Shown: piece after piece, positions 18,735 through 27,341 of the stretch
Position numbering within the stretch: position 1 is the stretch's first letter
Layout: each line of letters begins with the position of its first letter
Assembly: GCF_042468235.1 (NCBI RefSeq)
Contig: NZ_CP170386.1
Location: 124,001 to 188,000, forward strand
DNA from: Lonepinella sp042468235
GTDB taxonomy: Bacteria; Pseudomonadota; Gammaproteobacteria; Enterobacterales; Pasteurellaceae
Direction: 5' to 3'
DNA length: 64,000 nucleotides
The notes under the pieces: generated by a model
Told to the model about the DNA's origin: nothing
Database searches by the model: none
Seen by the model: only the letters and a program-made list of their open reading frames with translations
Program-made: the position numbers and the translations under genes

Positions 18735-19233
18735 AAGTTGTCTTCCTGCAAATAGAGTAAAAGTAAAATCGTTTTAGTAAACAAAGCACGAAAATTTTAT
18801 ATTTTTTCACCGCACTTTGTTATTTCGTTATATAGGTAAAATCATCTTAGATTGAATAATGGTTTGTGTAAATATATCGAATATTATATTTATATAAATG
18901 CCATAATAATTAAATAAAACATAAATAAATATCGTTTATTTTATATCTTATCTAATATTGGTTTGATGAATAATTTTATCTATATAATTTGATGATTATT
19001 TAAGGCTTATTTTAAACAAAAATAGCCTATTTTGTAATTTATTTAGAAAAAATATAATTTTTATGGTTATTTGTTAGATATAAATAATTTTCATTTAATG
19101 GTATTAAGATATCTTTTGAGAGGATAGAAAAAAGCATTGCATTTTGAATTGTGTTTTTGCATAGTAGAACCCGAGCTGTTCAAACAGCGATTGCAAACAA
19201 ACATATTACTCATATTAAAAAAGGAAACATATT
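18735..19233. other. A/T-rich divergent control region between gltB and gdhA
   Basis: These 499 bp lack a convincing gene. They hold one uptake signal near 18808-18817 and very A/T-rich DNA. A bulged hairpin spans 19003-19028 (AGGCT, ATTTT, then AAAAT, AGCCT) and is followed by TATTTTG. The gdhA promoter lies at the right end. I see no clear binding site for a known nitrogen regulator. Confidence 0.5.
19137..19188 (+). promoter_or_regulatory. candidate gdhA promoter with start-site palindrome
   Basis: TTGCAT (19137-19142), 17 bp, CATAGT (19160-19165). The expected transcript start near 19172 is followed by the palindrome GCTGTTCAAACAGC (19175-19188), which could be a repressor site. The gdhA ATG lies 46 nt further on. 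Confidence 0.5.
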
Positions 19234-20583
19234 ATGTCTAACTCAGTATCATCATTAGAAGACTTTCTAGCTTACGTTGCACAGCGTGACGGTCATCAAC
19301 CTGAATTTTTACAAGCAGTGCGTGAGGTATTTACCTCTATTTGGTCATTTATTGAAAAAAATCCAAAATACCGCTCACAAGCGTTATTAGAACGTTTAGT
19401 TGAACCTGAACGTGCATTCCAATTTCGTGTCGCATGGACAGATGACAAAGGTCAAACCCAAGTCAACCGTGCTTTCCGTGTTCAGTTCAATAGTGCGATT
19501 GGTCCATTTAAAGGCGGTATGCGTTTTCACCCATCAGTCAACTTATCTATCCTAAAATTCTTAGGTTTTGAACAAATCTTCAAAAATGCCTTAACCACCT
19601 TGCCAATGGGCGGGGCGAAAGGTGGTTCCGACTTCGATCCAAAAGGTAAATCTGATGCGGAAGTGATGCGTTTCTGCCAAGCATTAATTGCAGAATTATA
19701 TCGTCATATTGGTCCAGATACTGACGTGCCAGCAGGCGACATTGGTGTAGGTGGTCGTGAAGTGGGCTATCTTGCAGGGTATATGAAAAAATTATCTAAC
19801 CAAGCTGCTTGCGTATTCACGGGTCGTGGGCTTTCCTTTGGTGGGAGCTTAATTCGCCCTGAAGCCACAGGTTACGGCTTAGTTTATTTTGCACAAGCCA
19901 TGTTAGCGGAAAAAGGTCAATCTTTCCAAGGTAAAACTGTTTCTGTTTCAGGTTCAGGTAATGTTGCACAATATGCGATTGAAAAAGCGTTACAACTTGG
20001 TGCAAAAGTGGTTACCTGTTCAGATTCATCGGGCTATGTTTATGATAAAGACGGTTTCACCGCAGAAAAATTAGCTGCCTTAATCGAAATTAAAGAAGTG
20101 AAACGTGGTCGTGTGAAAGATTATGCGGAACAATTCGGCTTAGAATATCATGCAGGTCAACGTCCTTGGGGAGTAAAAGTCGATATTGCATTGCCTTGTG
20201 CAACCCAAAATGAAATTGAATTAGCTGATGCACAAAAACTCATTGCCAATGGCGTACAATTAGTCGCTGAGGGGGCTAATATGCCAACTACCATTGAAGC
20301 GACCGATGCGTTTTTAGCGGCGGATGTATTATTTGGACCAGGTAAAGCTGCCAATGCAGGTGGGGTAGCGACATCTGGTTTAGAAATGGCACAAGGTTCA
20401 CAACGTTTATACTGGAGTCGTGAAGAAGTCGATGCCAAATTACACAGCATTATGTTAGATATTCATGCCAACTGTAAAAAATATGGTTCAGGTGAGGGCA
20501 AAAATATTAACTATGTAGTGGGTGCAAACGTGGCTGGTTTTGTTAAAGTCGCTGATGCCATGTTGGCACAAGGTGTCTATTAA
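19234..20583 (+). CDS. gdhA: NADP-specific glutamate dehydrogenase
   Basis: This 449-residue hexameric enzyme aminates 2-oxoglutarate, the low-affinity ammonium route beside GlnA/GltBD. The glutamate-site motif PMGGAKGGSDFDPKG lies near 122-136. PAGDIGVGGREVGYL follows, and the Rossmann loop SGSGNVAQYAIE sits near 236. RBS AAGGAAAC lies 6 nt before the ATG. It is a single gene with its own terminator. Confidence 0.97.
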   Translation: MSNSVSSLEDFLAYVAQRDGHQPEFLQAVREVFTSIWSFIEKNPKYRSQALLERLVEPERAFQFRVAWTDDKGQTQVNRAFRVQFNSAIGPFKGGMRFHPSVNLSILKFLGFEQIFKNALTTLPMGGAKGGSDFDPKGKSDAEVMRFCQALIAELYRHIGPDTDVPAGDIGVGGREVGYLAGYMKKLSNQAACVFTGRGLSFGGSLIRPEATGYGLVYFAQAMLAEKGQSFQGKTVSVSGSGNVAQYAIEKALQLGAKVVTCSDSSGYVYDKDGFTAEKLAALIEIKEVKRGRVKDYAEQFGLEYHAGQRPWGVKVDIALPCATQNEIELADAQKLIANGVQLVAEGANMPTTIEATDAFLAADVLFGPGKAANAGGVATSGLEMAQGSQRLYWSREEVDAKLHSIMLDIHANCKKYGSGEGKNINYVVGANVAGFVKVADAMLAQGVY

Positions 20584-20608
20584 TTCTTTACTGCTTTGAC
20601 TAAAATAG

Positions 20609-20639
20609 AATAAGGCGAATCGAACGGATTCGCCTTATT
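20609..20639 (+). terminator. intrinsic terminator of gdhA
   Basis: AATAAGGCGAATC and GATTCGCCTTATT form a perfect 13-bp stem with loop GAACG, followed by a short T-rich tract (TGTTTTA). Confidence 0.85.
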
Positions 20640-20739
20640 TGTTTTATGGTCTTTGAGCGTATCTGGTTTGATACTGCTTTATTTTTCCCAACAAAAACAG
20701 TATGCTATTAAACTAATTTTTGATTAAAGAAGTATCAAT

Positions 20740-23043
20740 ATGTTAAACCAACAAATCTCTCAAATTATCGCTGATGAACTCAATGTTCGTCCGCAACAAA
20801 TTCTGGCTGCGATTCAGTTAGTGGATGATGGCAATACCATTCCTTTTATTGCTCGCTATCGTAAAGAAGTCACAGGTGGCTTAGACGATACCCAGTTACG
20901 CCATTTTGAAACCCGTTTAATTTATTTGCGTGAATTGGAAGATCGCCGTCAGACGATTCTGAAATCCATTGAAGAACAAGGCAAACTCACCGCTGAACTA
21001 CAACAAAAAATTCAACAAACCCAAAGCAAAACCGAACTCGAAGATCTCTATCTCCCTTACAAACCGAAACGCCGCACTAAAGGACAAATTGCCATTGAAG
21101 CAGGTCTTGAGCCGTTGGCGGATTTATTATGGTTGCAACCTACTCACGATCCCGATAGCACAGCAGAAACCTTTGTGAATGCTGAAAAAGGTGTGGCGGA
21201 TAGTAAAGCGGCGTTAGACGGTGCGAAATATATTTTAATGGAACGCTTTGCCGAAGATGCACAATTATTGGCAAAAGTCCGTCAATATTTACAACAAAGT
21301 GCGGTGTTAATTTCCAAAGTTTTTGAGGGAAAAGAAACGGACGGGGCGAAATTCCAAGATTATTTCGATCATCAAGAACCGTTAAAAAATGTACCCTCAC
21401 ACCGTGCATTAGCCATGTTGCGTGGACGTAATGAGGGTTTTCTGCAACTGAGCCTTAATGCCGATCCTGATGCAGTAGAAGGCAGTCGTTCAAGCTATTG
21501 TGAAGAAATTATTCGTGAGCATTTGGGTGTACGTTTTAATGCTCAACCTGCGGATAAATGGCGTGAGCAAGTGATTGCATGGACATGGAAAATTAAACTG
21601 GCGTTACATTTAGAAACGGAATTAATGGGGGCTTTACGTGAAAAAGCAGAACAGGAAGCGATTGATGTTTTTGCCCGAAATTTAACCGCACTTTTAATGG
21701 CAGCCCCTGCTGGAGCGAAAAATACCATGGGACTTGACCCAGGTTTACGCACGGGGGTGAAAGTCGCCGTGGTGGATAATACAGGAAAATTGCTCGATAC
21801 CGCCACGATTTATCCACATACAGGGCAAACGGAAACCGCTTTGGTAACGTTGTTTAAATTGATTAAAACCCATAATGTCGAATTAATTGCGATTGGTAAC
21901 GGGACGGCATCACGTGAAACAGAACGTTTTGCCAAGGAAGTGATTAAACAAATTCCGCAAAATACACCGCAGATTGTGGTCGTCAGTGAAGCTGGGGCAT
22001 CGGTTTATTCTGCGTCTGAACTGGCGGCACAAGAATTTCCGAATTTAGATGTATCTTTACGTGGAGCGGTATCCATAGCTCGCCGTTTGCAAGATCCACT
22101 GGCGGAGCTAGTGAAAATTGAGCCAAAAGCCATTGGGGTGGGGCAATATCAACATGATGTGAATCAATCCCAACTGGCTCGTAAACTTGATGCGGTGGTA
22201 GAAGACTGTGTTAATGCTGTCGGGGTGGATTTAAATACGGCTTCATCTGCCTTATTGGCTCGTGTAGCTGGCATGAGTAAGACGCTTGCCCAAAATATCG
22301 TGGATTATCGTGATGAGAACGGACGTTTCAACAGTCGAACTGAATTGAAAAAAGTGCCACGCTTAGGACCAAAAGCCTTTGAACAATGTGCAGGTTTTAT
22401 GCGAATTAATCAGGGCAAAAATCCCCTTGATGCGTCTGGGGTTCACCCCGAGGCCTATGCAGTGGTGGAAAAAATTTTACAAGCCACCGAACAATCCATT
22501 CAAGATTTAATGGGCAATGCTTCTGCTATTCGTCAGCTTGAAGCAAAACAATTCACCGATGAACAATTTGGTTTACCAACGGTAATGGATATTTTTAAAG
22601 AGCTAGAAAAACCAGGACGCGATCCACGGGGTGAATTTAAAACGGCGACCTTTATGGACGGCGTGGAAGACATCACGGATTTGAAAGCAGGTATGATTTT
22701 AGAGGGAACCATTACTAACGTGACCAATTTCGGGGCATTTGTGGATATTGGCGTGCATCAAGACGGCTTAGTACATATTTCATCGCTGGCGGATAAATTT
22801 GTTGAAGATCCCCATCAAGTGGTGAAAACAGGCGATGTGGTGAAAGTCAAAGTGCTTGAAGTCGATGTAGCTCGCAAACGGATTGCCTTAACCATGCGAT
22901 TAGAGGAAAGTGCGGTGAAAAAAGAGCAAAAATTTGACCGCAGTTCTGAACGAAATTCATCGCCCAAAGGTTGTCATGAACGGCATAATCAATCTTTCAC
23001 CAATAATGCCTTTGCTGATGCGTTAAAAGGTTGGAAAAAATAA
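20740..23043 (+). CDS. tex: Tex family RNA-binding transcription accessory protein
   Basis: This 767-residue protein carries, in order, the N-terminal helical Tex region (IPFIARYRKEVTGGLDD, 34-50), a YqgF-like RNase H domain (TMGLDPGLRTGVKVAVVD near 330), paired helix-hairpin-helix motifs (VDLNTASSALLARVAGM near 500) and a C-terminal S1 RNA-binding domain (about 651-721, TNVTNFGAFVDIGVHQDGLV). Tex is a conserved nucleic-acid-binding factor linked to transcription; its exact role is unclear. The RBS is weak. The antiporter gene follows after 20 nt. Confidence 0.95.
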   Translation: MLNQQISQIIADELNVRPQQILAAIQLVDDGNTIPFIARYRKEVTGGLDDTQLRHFETRLIYLRELEDRRQTILKSIEEQGKLTAELQQKIQQTQSKTELEDLYLPYKPKRRTKGQIAIEAGLEPLADLLWLQPTHDPDSTAETFVNAEKGVADSKAALDGAKYILMERFAEDAQLLAKVRQYLQQSAVLISKVFEGKETDGAKFQDYFDHQEPLKNVPSHRALAMLRGRNEGFLQLSLNADPDAVEGSRSSYCEEIIREHLGVRFNAQPADKWREQVIAWTWKIKLALHLETELMGALREKAEQEAIDVFARNLTALLMAAPAGAKNTMGLDPGLRTGVKVAVVDNTGKLLDTATIYPHTGQTETALVTLFKLIKTHNVELIAIGNGTASRETERFAKEVIKQIPQNTPQIVVVSEAGASVYSASELAAQEFPNLDVSLRGAVSIARRLQDPLAELVKIEPKAIGVGQYQHDVNQSQLARKLDAVVEDCVNAVGVDLNTASSALLARVAGMSKTLAQNIVDYRDENGRFNSRTELKKVPRLGPKAFEQCAGFMRINQGKNPLDASGVHPEAYAVVEKILQATEQSIQDLMGNASAIRQLEAKQFTDEQFGLPTVMDIFKELEKPGRDPRGEFKTATFMDGVEDITDLKAGMILEGTITNVTNFGAFVDIGVHQDGLVHISSLADKFVEDPHQVVKTGDVVKVKVLEVDVARKRIALTMRLEESAVKKEQKFDRSSERNSSPKGCHERHNQSFTNNAFADALKGWKK

Positions 23044-23063
23044 TTTTTATTTAAGGATTCTAT

Positions 23064-24398
23064 ATGAGTATTTACGCTTATATATGCTTTTTATTTGGCA
23101 TTTCCATTTTATTGGCTTTTGTTACCCATAAGATCAGCGATAAAGTGCAATCGACCATAGCCATTACCGCATCAGCGATGGTGGGATCGTTAATTTTATT
23201 GATATTAGGCTTTTTCGGTTGGCTCAACTTAGATGAAATTGCTATTCATATTATGGAAGAATTAGATTTTAAAAATTTCCTACTGAATGGCATGCTAGGC
23301 TTTCTGTTATTTGCAGGTTCATTAGGCATTAAATTGCCGTTAATGAAAGATCAACGCTGGGAAATCGCCACCTTTACTTTATTTTCCACACTTTGTTCAA
23401 CCTTAATGATCGGGGCATTGATTTATTATGCCACCGCATTTTTTGGCTGGCATATTGATTTTATTTATTGCGTGGTTTTCGGGGCATTAATTTCGCCAAC
23501 TGACCCAATAGCCGTATTGGCGATCATTAAAAACTTACGTGCACCCAAACGCTTATCCATGCAAGTGGAGGGGGAATCCTTATTCAATGATGGGGTAGGC
23601 TTGGTGATTTTTACTACCGTATTTGCGGTTGCCTTTGGCGGACAAGAAGCCAGTGCATCAGGGATTGCCATGTTATTCTTACAGGAAGCTGTTGGTGGTA
23701 TTTTATTTGGTCTGATCACGGGATTAGTTTCTCATTATTTAATTTCTGCTACAGATGATGGTAGCTTGGAAATCTTAATTACCTTAACTATCCCAACTAC
23801 TGGCTTTATGGTGGCAAATTATATGCACGTTTCTGGGGCGTTAGCCATGGTGACATCAGGCATTATGATTGGCAACTGGACACGCCGCCAAGGTTTTTCT
23901 GAACAAAGCCAACGTTATTTAGATCATTTTTGGGAAATGATCGACCATTCGCTGAATTCCTTATTATTTTTATTAATTGGTTTAGCATTATTATTAGTTG
24001 ACTTCACTTTGGCGAGTTCAATTATGATGTTAATTGCGATTCCTGTTTGTTTAATTTCACGTTATATCAGTGTTTGGCTGCCATTTAAGGTGATGCGACG
24101 TTTCCGTCAATATAATCCTTACACAGTGCGAATTCTCACTTGGGGCGGTTTGCGAGGTGGTTTGGCATTAGCCATGGCATTAAGTATTCCAAGCCATGTA
24201 GCCTTGATGATAGGCGATGATGTCGTAGTCGATGTGCGTGATTTAATCCTATTGATGACCTATGCGGTGGTGATGTTTTCAATTTTAGTACAGGGTGTGA
24301 CTATTGAGAAAATGATTGTGCAAGCAAAATTAGTCGATCCAAAACGCCAAGCCTATCTGAAATTAGGTGCAGGGGAAGATTATACGCCTGATGTGTAG
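23064..24398 (+). CDS. Na+/H+ antiporter, CPA1 (NhaP) family
   Basis: This 444-residue membrane protein has about 12 hydrophobic segments. The CPA1 signatures are FGALISPTDPIAVLAI (about 146-161) and GESLFNDGVGLVIFTTVF (about 170-187), which carry the ion-binding ND pair. WGGLRGGLALAMALSI near 357 is the conserved half-site arginine region. It exchanges protons for Na+ or K+ at the inner membrane. It follows tex by 20 nt (RBS TTAAGGAT), probably in one operon. Confidence 0.88.
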   Translation: MSIYAYICFLFGISILLAFVTHKISDKVQSTIAITASAMVGSLILLILGFFGWLNLDEIAIHIMEELDFKNFLLNGMLGFLLFAGSLGIKLPLMKDQRWEIATFTLFSTLCSTLMIGALIYYATAFFGWHIDFIYCVVFGALISPTDPIAVLAIIKNLRAPKRLSMQVEGESLFNDGVGLVIFTTVFAVAFGGQEASASGIAMLFLQEAVGGILFGLITGLVSHYLISATDDGSLEILITLTIPTTGFMVANYMHVSGALAMVTSGIMIGNWTRRQGFSEQSQRYLDHFWEMIDHSLNSLLFLLIGLALLLVDFTLASSIMMLIAIPVCLISRYISVWLPFKVMRRFRQYNPYTVRILTWGGLRGGLALAMALSIPSHVALMIGDDVVVDVRDLILLMTYAVVMFSILVQGVTIEKMIVQAKLVDPKRQAYLKLGAGEDYTPDV

Positions 24399-24435
24399 TC
24401 CCCCTGTAAACTCGTCATAAATATCAATCCATGCT

Positions 24436-24467
24436 TGTGCCAAATTTTATTTGGCACATTTTATTTT
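24436..24467 (+). terminator. intrinsic terminator of the tex-antiporter operon
   Basis: TGTGCCAAAT and ATTTGGCACA pair with a 3-nt loop (24436-24458), followed by TTTTATTTTT. Confidence 0.85.
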
Positions 24468-24631
24468 TCTCTTTCTCATTGTTTTTCTGGCAAAAAATAG
24501 GGTAAAGAGTATTTTTTACTATTATATCGAAAAAATTTGTAAGGTTTCTGTTACTCGTTCGACTAATGCTAATGAAAGGATAGTGAATGTGTTCTTTCGC
24601 TAACAATTTATCTTAATCAAAGGAGAATTCT

Positions 24632-24976
24632 ATGAAATCTTTAAACATTTTAAAAACCTTAAGTGCAGTATCATTACTTTCTATTTTTGCCGTGAACGCA
24701 AATGCAGCTGATATGAAAAAAGATCAGATGAGCAAAGAGCAGATGCACTCAGAAACGATGAAATCTGATGAAATGAAAAAAGGAGACATGCACTCAGACA
24801 TGATGAAATCTGATGAAATGAAAAAAGGAGACATGAAATCGGGCATGATGAAATCTGATGAAATGAAAAAAGGAGACATGAAATCGGGCATGATGAAATC
24901 CGAAGAGATGAAAAAAGGTGATATGAAATCAGATATGATGATGAAATCCGAAGAGATGAAAAAAGACAAAATGTAA
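24632..24976 (+). CDS. exported Met/Lys-rich repeat protein (MXKDX type)
   Basis: This 114-residue protein begins with a clear Sec signal peptide (residues 1-25, ending ANA). The mature part is only Met, Lys, Asp/Glu, Ser and a few other residues. Five near-identical 15-residue units, pattern KSxMMKSDEMKKGDM, occupy residues 39-114. It has no cysteine and no aromatic residue. It resembles the pentapeptide MXKDX repeat proteins, whose function is unknown. Methionine-rich strings can bind Cu(I), which is only a suggestion here. RBS AAGGAG lies 7 nt before the ATG. It is a single gene facing the porin gene. Confidence 0.8.
   Translation: MKSLNILKTLSAVSLLSIFAVNANAADMKKDQMSKEQMHSETMKSDEMKKGDMHSDMMKSDEMKKGDMKSGMMKSDEMKKGDMKSGMMKSEEMKKGDMKSDMMMKSEEMKKDKM
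24746..24973 (+). repeat. 45-bp tandem repeats inside the MXKDX gene
   Basis: Five consecutive copies encode the 15-residue unit. Neighbouring copies 3 and 4 are almost identical at DNA level, and the last has an extra ATG codon. Repeat number could vary by slippage or recombination without changing the frame, because the unit is a multiple of 3. Confidence 0.85.
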
Positions 24977-24988
24977 TGAGAATAAAAA

Positions 24989-25009
24989 GCCCCATTAAGA
25001 TAATGGGGC
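24989..25009 (-). terminator. porin terminator
   Basis: GCCCCATTA and TAATGGGGC form a 9-bp stem with a 3-nt loop. On the minus strand it is followed by TTTTTATT, on the plus strand by GGAAGG. It therefore serves the porin gene, although it lies 13 nt past the MXKDX stop. Confidence 0.8.
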
Positions 25010-25046
25010 GGAAGGATCAAATGAGAAAAAACATTAGCTCGGAGAA

Positions 25047-26111
25047 TTAGAATAAAATTCTCACACCCGTAAGTACTCTGTGGTTTTTAAGAAGTTCTTT
25101 ACCATCTTGTTTAACCTTACCTGTACCACCTTCAACATATACAGCTACAAATTTGTTAAATCTATGGTCAGCACCAACCATCCAGCCATTCATTTTCACA
25201 TCCGCGATTCTTGAATCAGCTTTTTCGCCTTTTCCGAAGTAATATTCACCATAAACTGCATTTTGTGGTGTTACATCAACTTTTAAACCTACTAAGAAAC
25301 GGTTATTTTTATGGAATGGACCGCCACTATTTGCAATTTTTTGGAAACCGATATTTGCTGATTCATAACCTTTGGTTGCTTTACCATAGGCCCAGTCAAA
25401 GCCTAAATGAACTTTTTGATAAGTGATATCAAAACCAACACCAGCACGTTGTAATTTATATTCATGTACTTTAGTACCATCCGTAGATTGTGTTACTTCT
25501 GTATAACCAGAACCGAAACGTACTGCTACATCATCAGCTAATTTTCCATCATAGAATAAACCTACACCATAACCTTGACCTTCATTCCAAGCTGTTGTAC
25601 CACTAGATGTACCGTTATCTTTTTTGGAATTACCAAAATAGTAATCTGCTGCTACACGTACGCCACTGAATGGAACGGACATGAATGTAGCTGCTTTTTT
25701 GTGCCCATCAAAGAACACGTTACCACCCCATTCATAGGTGTAGTTTGCTTTAGGAATGTGGTCACCTAAATGTAATTGGCTACCAAAAGTTAAAGTACCA
25801 ACATCTTTATGAATAAATCCACCATATAAACGGTGAGTACGGAAGTTTCCGCCAATCTCATTATCATTGGAGAAACGTAATTCCACACCACCGTATGCAG
25901 AAATACGATCTGTTAAATCTTGATAAGCACGTACACGTAAACGAGAACCCACATCACGTAAATCAGTACGTTGATTTTTAATATTTTGTAACTCAAAATG
26001 TACACGTCCATCAATGTCAATTTTTGTGCCATCTTTTTGGTAAACCACAGTTGCATTGGCGGCACTTGAAGCTAAGGCGGCAACAGCTAGAGCGATAAGT
26101 GTTTTTTTCAT
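25047..26111 (-). CDS. outer-membrane porin, OmpP2/OmpH-like
   Basis: This 354-residue protein has a Sec signal (MKKTLIALAVAALASSAANA). A 16-strand type beta-barrel pattern follows, starting VVYQKDGTKIDIDGRVHFEL and ending in the aromatic strand VLTGVRILF, whose C-terminal Phe is needed for barrel assembly. It fits Pasteurellaceae general porins (P2/OmpH), which admit small hydrophilic solutes. Loop-like glycine/serine/threonine stretches (SKKDNGTSSGTTAWNEG) are probably surface-exposed. A strong promoter and two CRP-type sites lie upstream. Confidence 0.9.
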   Translation of the reverse strand: MKKTLIALAVAALASSAANATVVYQKDGTKIDIDGRVHFELQNIKNQRTDLRDVGSRLRVRAYQDLTDRISAYGGVELRFSNDNEIGGNFRTHRLYGGFIHKDVGTLTFGSQLHLGDHIPKANYTYEWGGNVFFDGHKKAATFMSVPFSGVRVAADYYFGNSKKDNGTSSGTTAWNEGQGYGVGLFYDGKLADDVAVRFGSGYTEVTQSTDGTKVHEYKLQRAGVGFDITYQKVHLGFDWAYGKATKGYESANIGFQKIANSGGPFHKNNRFLVGLKVDVTPQNAVYGEYYFGKGEKADSRIADVKMNGWMVGADHRFNKFVAVYVEGGTGKVKQDGKELLKNHRVLTGVRILF

Positions 26112-26208
26112 AATAATGTTTCCTTATTTTGGTTAAGTAACAAATCGATCATTTCGACCAGAATTTAGCAAATTACTTTGCTGTTTGAAGTTTTACTTCT
26201 TGGTGCGA

Positions 26209-26237
26209 AATTTAAATGAATTATTTTTTCTTGTCAA
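26209..26237 (-). promoter_or_regulatory. porin sigma-70 promoter
   Basis: On the minus strand, TTGACA (26237-26232), 17 bp, TAAATT (26214-26209), giving a leader of about 90 nt before the porin ATG. Confidence 0.65.
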
Positions 26238-26311
26238 TATCATTGATTTTTCATGAGAAAATGTAATTTATATATAAATCAACGAGTTATGCTAAATCAT
26301 AGTCATCTTAA

Positions 26312-26333
26312 AAATGAGATCTAGATCACAAAA
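26312..26333. promoter_or_regulatory. CRP-type site 1 of the porin
   Basis: The core TGAGATCTAGATCACA (26315-26330) has one mismatch to the ideal CRP palindrome. It is centred about 120 bp before the inferred porin transcript start. The flank continues AAAATTGAAA, nearly the same as at the sialic acid control region (32972-33000). Confidence 0.75.
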
Positions 26334-26467
26334 TTGAAAGAAAGTTTTTATTTTTTTATTTTTAATAATGTCATAAACTATTGATTATTAAGGAGATAAT
26401 TATAAATCATTATTTTCTATTAAAGTGAATATTCAAAAATAAATACATTTAGGAAACTTTATTTCAA

Positions 26468-26489
26468 AAATGTGATCTAGATCACATTT
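26468..26489. promoter_or_regulatory. perfect consensus CRP site
   Basis: The core TGTGATCTAGATCACA (26471-26486), flanked by AAA and TTT, matches the ideal 22-bp E. coli CRP consensus at every position. It lies 156 bp from site 1, about 276 bp before the inferred porin start and 168 bp past the gst stop. Confidence 0.85.
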
Positions 26490-26533
26490 TTAGTGGGAAC
26501 TTTTTGAGAAATGACAAAGGGTTAGTCAAGATC

Positions 26534-26647
26534 CCCCACACTGGCGTATGGGGTTAAGCATGATAACGCCACGCTGTGGCTTGTGTTCGGAGATGAATAA
26601 GATGCGGAGCATCATCACTATGCTTAGCCCTGCACGTGAGTGCAGGG
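26534..26647. repeat. REP-like element: two inverted double-hairpin units 3' of gst
   Basis: The left unit (26534-26580) reads hairpin CCCCACACTGGCGTATGGGG, linker TTAAGCATGATAAC, hairpin GCCACGCTGTGGC. After 20 nt an inverted unit (26601-26647) reads GATGCGGAGCATC, linker ATCACTATGCTTAG, hairpin CCCTGCACGTGAGTGCAGGG. The larger hairpin of the right unit ends 9 nt from the gst stop. Stem bases differ between units by paired changes. Confidence 0.85.
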
Positions 26648-26656
26648 TGACAAGCC

Positions 26657-27277
26657 TTATTTTCCTTGCAACACCTGTTGCTCAATTTGTTGGGCTTTTT
26701 GCCAACTTGGAAGTTGATGTAAATCGGCAAGATAGCGATCAATATGCGTGAATTTACCTTGATATACCATTTTCATAAAGATTAGAGCAAATGCTAGGGC
26801 AAAATCGGCTCCCGTGAGTTTATCGCCCATAATATAGCGTTTATTGGCTAATTGACGGTTTACATAGTCATAAACTTTTTCTATTTCACTGTCTGCATAA
26901 GCTAAGGTGTTTTGTGGTGGAGTGGGTTCTCTCGCAGCAATAAATTTAAGTACTAATGGGATCATTGCGGTGCTTTCACTAAATTGTAGCCATTGTAAAT
27001 ATTCGGCATATTCAGGGCTATCTGTCGCTGGAGCAAGATGTGGGGCGTGATTTGCGATAATCCATTCCACCATAGCCACTGATTCAGTGATGACTTTTCC
27101 GTCAATTTCAAGTAACGGAGCTTTTCCTAACGGGTGAATATCTTTCAGTGCTTCTGGTGCGTGCATATTTTCTTGACGTTTATGCGAGATTAATTCATAA
27201 GGCAAGCCAATATGTTCCAATAACCAAGTCACTCGCATAGCACGAGAACGGTCGAGATAGTGTAGTTTGAGTTTCAT
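26657..27277 (-). CDS. glutathione S-transferase family protein
   Basis: This 206-residue protein has an N-terminal thioredoxin-fold domain (about 1-80: KLHYLDRSRAMRVTWLLEHI, then the cis-proline and glutathione contact region GKAPLLEIDGKVITESVAMVEWI). An all-helical C-terminal domain includes DKLTGADFALAFAL near 155-170. Such enzymes conjugate glutathione or reduce peroxides; the substrate is not predictable. It is a single minus-strand gene followed after 9 nt by a REP-like element. Confidence 0.88.
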   Translation of the reverse strand: MKLKLHYLDRSRAMRVTWLLEHIGLPYELISHKRQENMHAPEALKDIHPLGKAPLLEIDGKVITESVAMVEWIIANHAPHLAPATDSPEYAEYLQWLQFSESTAMIPLVLKFIAAREPTPPQNTLAYADSEIEKVYDYVNRQLANKRYIMGDKLTGADFALAFALIFMKMVYQGKFTHIDRYLADLHQLPSWQKAQQIEQQVLQGK

Positions 27278-27341
27278 GTTTGTTTCCTTTGAGTTCTATA
27301 ACATTGCAATCAAATAAGTTTCTATCGTAAGATTATTAAAT

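Noticed and set aside
24746..24973. Regular repeats considered as a CRISPR array
   Set aside because: Units are contiguous 45-bp coding repeats without spacers, in frame within a signal-peptide protein.
24681..25020. Two open frames opposite the MXKDX gene with Phe/Ser/Ile repeats
   Set aside because: Their repeats are just the complement of the 45-bp tandem repeats. The plus-strand frame has the signal peptide and ribosome site.
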